A program made the position numbers and the translations under genes. The notes under the pieces are model-generated. The model was given only the letters and a program-made list of their open reading frames with translations. It made no database searches and was not told the DNA's origin. DNA of 8,455 nucleotides from Campylobacterales bacterium (GTDB lineage Bacteria > Campylobacterota > Campylobacteria > Campylobacterales > JACAEZ01): NCBI GenBank assembly GCA_013388565.1, contig JACAEZ010000066.1, positions 1 to 8,455 on the forward strand, written 5' to 3'. Position 1 is the stretch's first letter. The number at the start of each line of letters is the position of its first letter. Shown here piece by piece: positions 1-7,199 of this stretch.

Positions 1-1570
1 CCAGAATATTATATATTATCAAGTGGAGATTTGGTTGCTGTATATTTATATGGTGATACAAGTAAAGAGTATAAATTAGAAATAAATAATGAAGGAGATT
101 TAAATTTTCCTACATTAGGACCTATAAAAGTTGGTGGACTTAGTTTTAAAGATGCAAAGACTATTTTAATTAGTAAGCTTAAAGAATCTTTTAAAAATAG
201 TGAAGTTTTAATAACTATAGAAAAATATTCAACAATACAAGTTACATTAGTTGGTGAAGTTAAGTATCCTGGTATTTATAATTTACCATCTTTTGCTACT
301 ATAAAAGAGCTACTGCTTTCTGCAAATGGCATAAATGATGTTGGTAGTTTAAGAGAAATTGAGTTAAAACGAGACAATGCTGTACATAAATTTGATTTAT
401 ATGAGTTAATATCTAAAGGTATTGATTTAAATTACATGATGTTAAGACATGGCGATATTGTTTTAGTACCCAAATCTAAAAAAGAGGTTGAATTAAGAGG
501 GTTTGTAAATAAAGAAGCAAAATTTGAGTTAAAAGATGGTGAAAATTTATCAGATTTGATAAATTTGGCTGGTGGATTAAAACCTAATGCATCAAAATTT
601 GGATGTAAGATAGAGAGATTTGAACAAAATCAACAAATAAATGTATTAGAAGTTGAACTTACTAAGGAATCAAATATAGAAGTAAAGCATGGAGATAAAA
701 TTTTTGTATATAGTTTAGATGATACTAACAAAAATTTCATATTTTTGTATGGAAATGTTGTTAAGCCAGGAAGTAGAGAGTTATCTAAAAGTACAATGTC
801 ATTAAATGCACTTCTTTCTAGAGATATAAAAAATATTGGCTTAAATGGACTGTTTTTAGATAATACATATTTTGAATATGCTTTACTAAAAAGAAAAAAT
901 AAAAATGATTTATCTCATGAAATAATCTCTTTTAATTTATTAGATGTTATAAATAAGAAAAAAGATATAAAACTTCAAAAAGATGATGAAATTTATATAC
1001 TTAATTATTTAGATATTTATTATAATCCTTATGTTGAAATAAAAGGTAATGCTATAAATAATATTGGTAAACATCAGTATTATGAAGGTATGAAATTGAA
1101 AGATTTAATTTATAATGCTGGAATCAAAATGCCTATTGATAAAAGTAAAATAAAAGTTACAACTTTTAATACAAAAGATTTAATGCCAAAAGTATTATTG
1201 ATAAATTTAGAAAATGAACCTGATTTTAAGCTTTCCAATAGAGATATTATAGAGGTGTATGACTATTATAGTGTAAATCCTATTCCTAAAGTAGAGATTT
1301 TAGGAAATGTATATATTCAAGGAAGTTATGAACTTGGTAAGAACATGAAGATTATGGATTTGATTAAAGTTGCTGGTGGTTTAAAAAAAGATACATTCAT
1401 GAACTATTTAAGATTGGTTAGAACGATAAATGTTGATGGAGAAAAATTTGATACAAAAGAGTTTTTTATAGATGTTACAAAAGTTTTAGAAAATGACCCA
1501 TTAAGCAATATAGATTTAAAAGATAAAGATATTGTTAAAATTTATCATATTGATGAACTAAATGATGAAC

Positions 1571-1724
1571 GATATTCTGTAATTAATGGTGAAGTTAGAC
1601 AGCCAGGAAAATATAAAATAGGTCAAAATACAACTGTATTAGAACTTATTAAATCATCAGGTGGCTTAACAGATAAAGCTTCGAAAGAAAAAATTGAGAT
1701 TGTTAGATATTCTGTAATAAATGG
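1571..1724 (+). repeat. Near-identical 19-base direct repeat pair (1571-1589 and 1706-1724) in the export gene
   Basis: GATATTCTGTAATTAATGG at 1571-1589 recurs as GATATTCTGTAATAAATGG at 1706-1724, differing at one base. The copies are 135 bases (45 codons) apart and in the same codon phase, both encoding RYSVING. The first copy starts SLBB unit 6, where a VxGEV strand is expected. The second lies at the end of the same unit and finishes five bases before the premature stop. The other SLBB units here are far more diverged in DNA, so this match is not ordinary domain repetition. Confidence 0.6.
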
Positions 1725-1728
1725 CATA

Positions 1729-1731
1729 TGA
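1729..1731 (+). other. In-frame premature TGA stop inside the SLBB export gene
   Basis: The frame from base 1 reads ...EIVRYSVINGI, then TGA, then EKNILTMSLKDVENN without any shift. The region around the stop lines up with the linker after the preceding SLBB unit (LVRTINVDGEKF...DVTKVLENDP...DKDIVKIY), so no sequence seems lost. One substitution (for example CGA, AGA or GGA to TGA) would explain it, with Arg the simplest original residue. The six complete undamaged genes in the window stop with TAA or TAG, never TGA, and none has an internal TGA, so TGA is not a general sense codon here. Confidence 0.85.
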
Positions 1732-1743
1732 GAGAAAAATATA

Positions 1744-2595
1744 TTGACAATGTCTTTAAAAGATGTAGAAAATAACGATTTTAAATTAGAAAATTATGAT
1801 GAGGTTACAATATTTAAAGTTCCAAAATGGTATGAAGATTTGAAAATAGAGATTACTGGTGAAGTGATGTATCCAGGAATTTATACAATAGAAGAAGGGG
1901 AGAAACTTTCTGATGTAATTGTTAGAGCTGGTGGATTTACAAATAATGCATTTATTGAGGGTGCTTTATTTACAAGAGATAGTGTCAAAAAGATGCAAGA
2001 AAAAGCATACAGAGATAGTTTAATAGCTTTAAAAAAAGATGCAACAACACTTGCTGCAACACCAACAGAAGCTGGACAAAATGCCCAAGATAAAATGAAG
2101 TTAGTAGAAGCAATTGATAGATTGTTAGCAGATGCTGAAAATTATGCTCCAATTGGAAGGGTATCTATCAATTTAGATAAAGATTTAGAAAAATTCAAAA
2201 ATAGTTCATATAATGTAACATTAAAAAATAAAGATAAATTGGTTATTCCATCATTTAATGAAACGATATCTATATTAGGAGAGGTATTTAACCAAAATAC
2301 AGTTATTTTTGAAGATGGTAAAGATGTAAGCTATTATATAAATAAAGCTGGTGGTTTAAAAGATAGTGCTGACGAAGATAGTATATATATTATTCATGCA
2401 AATGGTGATGCTGAAAAATATGATGCAGGTACTTTTTTATTTGGGCAAAATAGCAAAATTTTAAAAGGGGATACAATTGTAGTACCTATGAAAATTGATG
2501 TTACAAATGATATTCAAATCGCAAAAGATATAACATCAATTCTTTACCAAATGGCTGTTACAGTAGCTTCAATGCATACAGTTGGGGCAATATAA
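1744..2595 (+). pseudogene. Polysaccharide export protein (SLBB repeats), C-terminal part downstream of the in-frame stop
   Basis: This is the remainder of the export protein, in the same frame as the upstream part. Its first residues (MSLKDVENNDFKLENYDEVTIFKVPKW) are the second half of an inter-SLBB linker, not a natural N-terminus, and there is no signal peptide. Two more SLBB units are visible, near local residues 33-80 (IEITGEVMYPGIYTI, RAGGF) and 174-220 (ISILGEVFNQN, KAGGL). Between them is a charged, Ala-rich, probably helical insert at about 80-135. The last 25 residues (DITSILYQMAVTVASM) look like the hydrophobic or amphipathic C-terminal helix of Wza-like proteins. TTG 1744 or ATG 1750 could be used by re-initiation, as a weak GAGA lies at 1732-1735. 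Such a product would have no route to the periplasm, so function on its own is unlikely. The gene ends TAATG, overlapping the next start by one base. Confidence 0.8.
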
Positions 2596-3539
2596 TGCAA
2601 AATATGAGTGTAAATAATATACAGTCACAATATATATCAGAAGATGAGATAGATTTAAAAGAGTTGTTTAATACAATTTTAAAATATAAAAAACATATCT
2701 TTTTATTTACAACAGTGGTTACTATAATTACTTTAATGTATATATTATCTATTCCTAATGTATATAAATCTGAAGTAACATTATCACCACAACAAGAAAA
2801 AAGTCCATCTTTAGGTGGGCTTGGTGCATTAGCTGGAATGGCTGGTATTGATATTGGTGGAGGCGGTTCTACATCACCTGATATTTCATTTAATTTGGTA
2901 TTGAATGATTTTTCTTTCATGAGAGAGTTTATAAATAAACATAATTTAACAAAAAAATTAAATGACCCAAAAATTAGTGAAAACTACACATTTGCCCTAG
3001 GATTTAGAACATTATTTGATATTAAAAATGGTTTGTTTTCAAAAAGTGAAATGAATGAAGAACAAATAAAAGCTCAACTTTTTGAAACTTATAAGTTATT
3101 AACTCAATCCATCTCTATTTCAGCAGATAAAAAAAGTTTATTAATTACTGCAACTGCAAAACATAGTGACCCTACATTAGCAAAATATTTAATTGAAATC
3201 TTTTTAAAAGATGCTAGTGATTATCTGATAAAGATAGATTTAGAAGATTTAGATAAAAAAATTACATATTATGAAACAGAGTTAAAAAAAGCTACAGACC
3301 CATCTTTAAAAGCTCAATTATCACAACTCATGAGTGCATTAATCCAAAAAAAAGTTCTTATTCAAGCTAGTGAATATTATAATGTAAAACAGATTATAAA
3401 ACCTGTTGTTGCACATCCAAAAAACAAAGAGGGACCAAAAAGAGCTATGATACTGATTGTATCTTTTGTTACCTCATTTATTTTATCGATTTTTGGAGTT
3501 TTTTTCATAGAATTTATTAAAGCCAAAAAAGAGGAGTAG
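2595..3539 (+). CDS. Wzz-domain polysaccharide chain-length determinant / co-polymerase
   Basis: This inner-membrane polysaccharide co-polymerase would set chain length or couple polymerisation to export, working with the SLBB export protein encoded just upstream. It is 314 residues with the usual Wzz layout. A short cytoplasmic N-terminus (EDEIDLKELFNTILKYKK) leads into TM1 at about 34-53. A large periplasmic domain contains a Gly-rich stretch at 73-91 (LGGLGALAGMAG, then GIDIGGGG), common in Wzz-like LPS/EPS proteins, and a helical region at about 215-260. A Pro-containing segment (KPVVAHPKNKEGPKR, 269-283) precedes TM2 at about 284-306, and a short charged tail ends the protein. There is no Walker A/B tyrosine kinase domain, so it is not a fused Wzc. 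ATG 2595 overlaps the preceding TAA and has GGGG 7 bases upstream, suggesting translational coupling. A second ATG at 2604 has no visible ribosome binding site. Whether the pathway is Wzy- or ABC-transporter-dependent cannot be told from this window. Confidence 0.88.
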   Translation: MQNMSVNNIQSQYISEDEIDLKELFNTILKYKKHIFLFTTVVTIITLMYILSIPNVYKSEVTLSPQQEKSPSLGGLGALAGMAGIDIGGGGSTSPDISFNLVLNDFSFMREFINKHNLTKKLNDPKISENYTFALGFRTLFDIKNGLFSKSEMNEEQIKAQLFETYKLLTQSISISADKKSLLITATAKHSDPTLAKYLIEIFLKDASDYLIKIDLEDLDKKITYYETELKKATDPSLKAQLSQLMSALIQKKVLIQASEYYNVKQIIKPVVAHPKNKEGPKRAMILIVSFVTSFILSIFGVFFIEFIKAKKEE

Positions 3540-3542
3540 TTT

Positions 3543-4730
3543 ATGTTTGATTTGATAAGTATAAAAGGTGCTATTGGTGCAGTTGATGGTTTTTACTGTG
3601 ATGGTGTTAGTGTGGGATTGAAAAAAGATGATGCTTTAGATGTTGCTTTTATCTATTCTGATACAATTTGTGATGTTGAGGCAATTTTTACACAAAATAG
3701 ATTTCAAGCAGCCCCTATAAAACATTTTTTAAAAAAAGGTGATTTTAATACAAATTTTGTACTTATAAATGCAAAAAATGCAAATGCTATGACAGGTGAA
3801 GCTGGTGTAGCTGATATTGATGAGTTGTTAGAAAATTTAACAAAAAAATTTCCAATGGCTATAAATCCTATCATGAGCAGTACGGGAGTTATTGGTGTTA
3901 GATTGCCAAAAGAAAAAATTGCCACTGCTTTTGATAAATTTGATTTAAATAGTAAAAATGGTGAAAATTGTGCTAATGCTATCATGACGACAGATGCTTA
4001 TCAAAAAAGTGTAGCTTTTAGAGTTGATTTAAGTGATGGTGGTTCATTTACTATTGGTGCTATGGCTAAAGGTGCTGGAATGATAAATCCATCACTTGCA
4101 ACAATGTTGTGTTTTATTGTAACAGATGCAAATATTCCAAAAAATGAGATGAAAGAGCTATTAAGTGAGTGTGTTGAAGATACATTTAATGCGATAAGTG
4201 TAGATGGGGATACATCTACAAATGATACAGTCATGTTGCTTTCTAATAAAAAAAGTGGAGTTTATAATAAAGAGGCATTTAAATATGCTCTTTTTGAAGT
4301 GATGAAAAAGTTGGCTCTTGATATAGCAAGAGATGGTGAAGGTGCTAAGAAACTTGTTGCATTTGAGGTAAAAAATGCTTTAAACTATGAAGAGGCGAGT
4401 AAAGCTGCAAAAGCTCTTTCAAACTCACTTCTTGTCAAAACTGCACTATTTGGTGAAGACCCAAATTGGGGAAGAATTGCCTCTACTATTGGTGCTAGTA
4501 GAGTTGAAAGTGATGAAACAAAACTTGTAATATCATTTGATGATGTTGTAGTCTATGATAAGGGTAATATCTATTTTGATAAAGAAAATGAGTTAAAAGC
4601 TGCAAATGTACTTAAAAAAAGTGAATTTAAAATTTCTTGTGATTTGGGTATTGGAGATGGTAAATTTACAGCTTATGGGTGTGATTTGGGTTATGAGTAT
4701 GTTAAAATCAATGCTGATTATAGAACATAA
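3543..4730 (+). CDS. argJ: Arginine biosynthesis protein ArgJ (glutamate N-acetyltransferase)
   Basis: ArgJ moves the acetyl group from N-acetylornithine to glutamate in the cyclic arginine pathway. Some members also make N-acetylglutamate from acetyl-CoA, and sequence alone does not say which type this is. It is 395 residues, a normal length. Visible hallmarks are the MSSTGVIG segment at 111-118 (oxyanion-hole Thr114-Gly115), TTD at 149-151, [14 protein letters not shown] at 176-189 with the self-cleavage and catalytic nucleophile Thr187, GEDPNWGR in the C-terminal half, and the characteristic C-terminal ending NADYRT. As in the family, the chain is expected to cleave itself before Thr187 into alpha and beta subunits. 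ATG 3543 is preceded by GAGGAG at 3531-3536, which lies within the end of the wzz-like gene; only 3 bases separate the two genes. No promoter fits in the gap, so argJ is probably read from the polysaccharide operon or from a promoter inside it. Confidence 0.97.
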   Translation: MFDLISIKGAIGAVDGFYCDGVSVGLKKDDALDVAFIYSDTICDVEAIFTQNRFQAAPIKHFLKKGDFNTNFVLINAKNANAMTGEAGVADIDELLENLTKKFPMAINPIMSSTGVIGVRLPKEKIATAFDKFDLNSKNGENCANAIMTTDAYQKSVAFRVDLSDGGSFTIGAMAKGAGMINPSLATMLCFIVTDANIPKNEMKELLSECVEDTFNAISVDGDTSTNDTVMLLSNKKSGVYNKEAFKYALFEVMKKLALDIARDGEGAKKLVAFEVKNALNYEEASKAAKALSNSLLVKTALFGEDPNWGRIASTIGASRVESDETKLVISFDDVVVYDKGNIYFDKENELKAANVLKKSEFKISCDLGIGDGKFTAYGCDLGYEYVKINADYRT

Positions 4731-4754
4731 ATCTATTTTTTAATCCAAAATGTG

Positions 4755-4760
4755 TATAAT
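4755..4760 (+). promoter_or_regulatory. Probable sigma-70 promoter (-10 TATAAT) for the DUF465 gene
   Basis: A perfect TATAAT sits in the 58-base gap after argJ, 28 bases before the next ATG, which gives a short leader of roughly 20 bases. The position 17 bases upstream (TCTATT, 4732-4737) does not resemble TTGACA. A T-run at 4735-4741 lies there instead, which fits the weak -35 and T-rich upstream regions known from Campylobacterota promoters. Confidence 0.55.
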
Positions 4761-4788
4761 AAGTTTTTAATCAAAAGAAGGAGTAAAC

Positions 4789-5016
4789 ATGTTACATGAA
4801 TATAGAGATATTATCTCAAAACTAAAAGTTGAAGATGCTCATTTTGTAAAAGTATTTGACAGACATAATGAACTTGACCAAAAAATCCTAGATGTGGAAG
4901 AAGGTAGAGAGTATATGGAGCATTTTGAACTTGAAAAATTGAAAAAAGAGAAGTTAAGATTAAAAGATGAAGCTTATGGAATTATTGTAAAATATAAAAA
5001 GGAACATAACCTTTAA
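4789..5016 (+). CDS. YdcH/DUF465 family small protein
   Basis: This is a 75-residue, highly charged, almost certainly all-helical protein of the YdcH (DUF465) family, whose biochemical role is not established. Family features seen are a conserved His-Phe near the N-terminus (H18-F19), the FDRHNELDQKI segment at 23-33, an acidic middle, and the LKKEKLRLKDE block at 51-61. There is no signal peptide or membrane segment, so it should be cytoplasmic, probably a helical hairpin. The start is well supported: AAGGAG at 4778-4783 is 5 bases before ATG 4789. It has its own promoter upstream and a strong hairpin just after its TAA, so it may be a single-gene transcript between argJ and proA. Family assignment is confident; function is unknown. 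Confidence 0.9.
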   Translation: MLHEYRDIISKLKVEDAHFVKVFDRHNELDQKILDVEEGREYMEHFELEKLKKEKLRLKDEAYGIIVKYKKEHNL

Positions 5017-5023
5017 TATCTGA

Positions 5024-5055
5024 AGTATGTCAAAAGGCTTACCTTTTGACATATT
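5024..5055 (+). terminator. Strong hairpin between the DUF465 gene and proA, possible terminator without a U-tract
   Basis: AAGTATGTCAAAAGG (from 5023) faces CCTTTTGACATATT around the loop CTTA at 5038-5041. The arms 5024-5037 and 5042-5055 pair over 14 bp with one G-U, and the inner 11 bp are perfect. It begins 8 bases after the DUF465 stop codon, the usual place for a terminator. However, the downstream sequence (AAGCTACTTGTTTGTT) has no continuous T-run, and neither does the other strand, so termination may be partial. It could instead act as an RNA-processing or 3'-end-stabilising element. Confidence 0.55.
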
Positions 5056-5115
5056 AAGCTACTTGTTTGTTAATATTTGCTACCCTAATGATAAAAAATT
5101 GGAGTAGTTTGTATC

Positions 5116-6351
5116 ATGGAACAGTTCTTACAAAAAGCTAAAAATGCTACTAAAAAAGCATCTTCACTAACACCTCAATTAAAAAATAAAATCCTTTTAG
5201 AAATGGCAGAAGATTTAGAAAAAGCTACACCATTTATATTGTCTGAAAATAAAAAAGACATGGAGTATGCAAAAGAGAACAATCTCTCTTCTAGTATGTT
5301 GGATAGGCTTTTTTTAGATGAAAAAAGAGTTAAATCTATGGCAAATGCACTAAGAGAAATATCACAATTAAAAGAGCCTATTGGAAGAGTTTTAGATGGT
5401 TGGATTACTGATGATAATTTGCATATTAAAAAAGTTTCTATTCCAATTGGTGTAATTGGTATTATTTACGAATCAAGACCTAATGTTACAAGCGATACTG
5501 CTGGGCTTTGTTTTAAAAGTTCAAATGTATGTGTGTTAAAAGGTGGTAAAGAGGCTGAACATAGTAATGTTGCTATTACACAAATTCTTCAAAACACTTT
5601 AGAAAAGAATAATCTTCCAAAAGAGCTTATCTCACTACTACCAGATTTATCAAGAGATGGTGTTGCAAAATTTATTAAAATGGATAAATATGTTGATTTG
5701 ATAATTCCGCGAGGCGGAGAGGGCTTGATTAAATTTGTAAATGAAAACTCTAGTGTGCCTGTTGTAAAGCATGACAAAGGGCTTTGTCACATATTTGTTG
5801 ATGAGTTTGCAAATGAACAGATGGCTGTAAATATAGCCATAAATGCGAAAGTTCAAAGACCAGGTGTATGTAACTCTATGGAGACTCTATTGGTTCATGA
5901 GAGTATAGCTTTTTCAATTTTGCCAAAACTTCAAACAGAGTTTGGAAAATATAAAACAAAGTTAAAAGGGTGTGCAAAAACAAGAGCAATCATTGATATT
6001 TATGAAGCAACAGAGGAAGATTTTTATACAGAGTATTTAGATAATATTTTATCAATTAGAGTTGTTGAAAATATAGATGAAGCGATTGAACATATTTCAA
6101 AATATGGTTCTGGACATAGTGACTCTATCATTACAGAAAATTATACAAATTCAAATAAATTTTTAAATGAAGTTGATTCTGCTTGTGTTTATGTAAATGC
6201 TTCTACAAGATTTACAGATGGTGGATGTTTTGGGTTTGGTGCTGAAGTTGGAATTAGTACAAATAAGTTGCATTCAAGAGGACCTATGGGAATAAATGAT
6301 TTAACAACATATAAGTTTATTATTAATGGTAATGGACAAATAAGAAAGTAA
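5116..6351 (+). CDS. proA: Gamma-glutamyl phosphate reductase (ProA)
   Basis: ProA reduces gamma-glutamyl phosphate with NADPH to glutamate-5-semialdehyde, the second step of proline synthesis, in the cytoplasm. It is 411 residues, close to the usual length of about 415, and has aldehyde-dehydrogenase-superfamily architecture. Conserved blocks in order are IGVIGIIYESRPNVTSD at 111-127, LKGGKEA at 141-147, DLIIPRGGEGLI at 194-205, and VQRPGVCNSMETLLVH at 246-261 containing the catalytic Cys252. The C-terminal STRFTDGGCFGFGAEVGIST and LHSRGPMGINDLTTYK are also typical. ATG 5116 has GGAG at 5101-5104, a rather long spacing of 11 bases; no other in-frame start fits better. The partner kinase gene proB is not in the window. 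proA is the first gene after the hairpin and probably heads the proA-dapD-chaperone-metK run, but its own promoter is not obvious. Confidence 0.97.
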   Translation: MEQFLQKAKNATKKASSLTPQLKNKILLEMAEDLEKATPFILSENKKDMEYAKENNLSSSMLDRLFLDEKRVKSMANALREISQLKEPIGRVLDGWITDDNLHIKKVSIPIGVIGIIYESRPNVTSDTAGLCFKSSNVCVLKGGKEAEHSNVAITQILQNTLEKNNLPKELISLLPDLSRDGVAKFIKMDKYVDLIIPRGGEGLIKFVNENSSVPVVKHDKGLCHIFVDEFANEQMAVNIAINAKVQRPGVCNSMETLLVHESIAFSILPKLQTEFGKYKTKLKGCAKTRAIIDIYEATEEDFYTEYLDNILSIRVVENIDEAIEHISKYGSGHSDSIITENYTNSNKFLNEVDSACVYVNASTRFTDGGCFGFGAEVGISTNKLHSRGPMGINDLTTYKFIINGNGQIRK

Positions 6352-6366
6352 ACAAAGGAGAAGAGC

Positions 6367-7179
6367 ATGAAGACTATAATTGAAGAGTTATGGAATGTTA
6401 GAGATAGTTTAAATAGTGAAAGTTTGAAAGAACCTGAAATTAAAAAAGCTATATTAGATACGATAGATAAATTGGATAGTGGAAAAATCAAAGTAGCTTA
6501 TAAAGATAAAGATGGAGTGTGGATTGTAAATGAGTGGGTTAAAAAAGCTATTATTATGTTCATGAAGGTTTCTCAAAACTATATCATGAATGATGGTGCT
6601 CACAAATATTTTGACAAAATTCCACTTAAGTTTGATGGTTGGGATAATGTGAAATTCGAAACATCTGGCATTAGAGTTGCTCCAAATTGTACTGTTAGAA
6701 AAGGGTGCTTTATAGAAAAAGGTGCTGTTTTGATGCCTAGTTTTATAAATATAGGAAGCTATATTGGAGAAGGCACAGTTATAGATACTTGGAGTAGCAT
6801 AGGTAGTTGTGCTCAAATAGGAAAAAATTGTCATATCGGAAATGGTGTTGGAATAGGTGGTGTATTAGAGCCTATATCATCAAAACCAGTCATAATAGAG
6901 GATAATTGCATAATTGGTGCTAAAAGTGAAATATCTGAAGGGGTAATTATAGAAGAGGGTTCTGTAATATCAATAGGTGTTTGTTTGGGTAGAAATACAA
7001 AAATTTATGACAAAGAGAGTGGACAGGTATTTTATGGAAGAGTTCCTGCTAAAAGTGTTGTAGTCGCTGGAAGTTTACCAAGCGATGATGGTACATATAC
7101 AACATATTGTGCAATTATTATAAAGCGATTAGATGAGATATTGACTACCAAAAAATATCCTCATGAAATATTTGAATAA
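6367..7179 (+). CDS. dapD: Tetrahydrodipicolinate N-succinyltransferase (DapD, 270-residue E. coli-like form)
   Basis: DapD transfers succinyl from succinyl-CoA to tetrahydrodipicolinate in the succinylase branch of diaminopimelate/lysine synthesis, so it supplies both lysine and peptidoglycan. It is 270 residues against 274 in E. coli and follows that protein closely. The helical N-terminal domain ends in LDSGKIKVAYKDKDGVW and YFDKIPLKF (81-89). A left-handed beta-helix of hexapeptide repeats follows (about 103-210), with VLMPSFINIGSYIGEGT, VIDTWSSIGSCAQIG, GVGIGGVLEP and SEISEGVIIEEGSVISIGV. The C-terminal block contains YGRVPAKSVVVAGSLPS. Asp140 and Glu188 correspond to the E. coli catalytic pair Asp141 and Glu189. 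GGAG at 6357-6360 sits 6 bases before ATG 6367, and only 15 bases separate it from proA, implying co-transcription. No other dap gene is present here. Confidence 0.97.
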   Translation: MKTIIEELWNVRDSLNSESLKEPEIKKAILDTIDKLDSGKIKVAYKDKDGVWIVNEWVKKAIIMFMKVSQNYIMNDGAHKYFDKIPLKFDGWDNVKFETSGIRVAPNCTVRKGCFIEKGAVLMPSFINIGSYIGEGTVIDTWSSIGSCAQIGKNCHIGNGVGIGGVLEPISSKPVIIEDNCIIGAKSEISEGVIIEEGSVISIGVCLGRNTKIYDKESGQVFYGRVPAKSVVVAGSLPSDDGTYTTYCAIIIKRLDEILTTKKYPHEIFE

Positions 7180-7199
7180 AAATTAAGATTGGAGTTTGT

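Larger units (their letters stand above)
1..1731 (+). pseudogene. Polysaccharide export outer-membrane protein (SLBB repeats), N-terminal part, 5' cut by window, ended by in-frame TGA
   Basis: This is the larger part of a Wza/KpsD/GumB-type protein, which carries capsule or exopolysaccharide from the periplasm through the outer membrane. The reading frame is open from base 1 (PEYYILSSGDLVAVYLYGD), so the true start and signal peptide lie left of the window; the TTG at 31 is not a credible start. Numbering from base 1, residues 1-75 look like the end of a Poly_export domain (SSGD, then DLNFPTLGPIKVGGLS). Six SLBB units follow, beginning near residues 80 (VTLVGEVKYPGIY), 163 (VELRGFV), 247 (IFLYGNVVKPG), 344 (VEIKGNA), 430 (VEILGNV) and 524 (SVINGEVRQPGKY), most ending in a GG(L) turn such as AGGL or SGGL. 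The frame stops at TGA 1729-1731 but continues in the same phase afterwards, with two more SLBB units. I therefore read this as one gene broken by a nonsense change, or a base-call error, not two genes. Confidence is high for the family and moderate for pseudogene status. Confidence 0.85.

Noticed and set aside
1728..1775. ATGA overlap suggesting a new gene starting at ATG 1728
   Set aside because: That frame closes after about 15 codons (MREKYIDNVFKRCRK), whereas the conserved SLBB sequence continues in the original frame.
1729..1790. Selenocysteine or other programmed recoding at the in-frame TGA
   Set aside because: I see no convincing stem-loop just downstream (only a 3-bp GAC/GTC match), the position is a structural linker with no redox motif, and SLBB proteins are not known selenoproteins.
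2558..2920. Minus-strand open frame of 120 codons over the export/wzz junction
   Set aside because: It is antisense to the Gly-rich part of the wzz-like gene, has low-complexity Pro and Lys/Ile content, no ribosome binding site and no family resemblance. The other minus-strand open frames over argJ, proA and dapD are rejected for the same kind of reason.
3346..3353. A8 tract in the wzz-like gene, plus A7/T7 runs at 2951, 3731, 3842 and 5309, as phase-variation sites
   Set aside because: Runs of this length are expected in DNA this AT-rich and encode Lys or Phe/Leu in intact frames; there are no long G/C tracts of the type that usually drive phase variation in this phylum.
4731..4754. Terminator after argJ based on the T-run ATTTTTTAAT
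   Set aside because: There is no inverted repeat before the T-run; it fits better as the T-rich upstream part of the promoter at 4755.
5063..5095. Possible proA promoter TTGTTT, 17 bases, TAATGA
   Set aside because: The -10 match is poor, and the nearby alternative GATAAA at 5090-5095 is no more convincing, so I did not list it as a feature although a promoter somewhere in this gap is likely.
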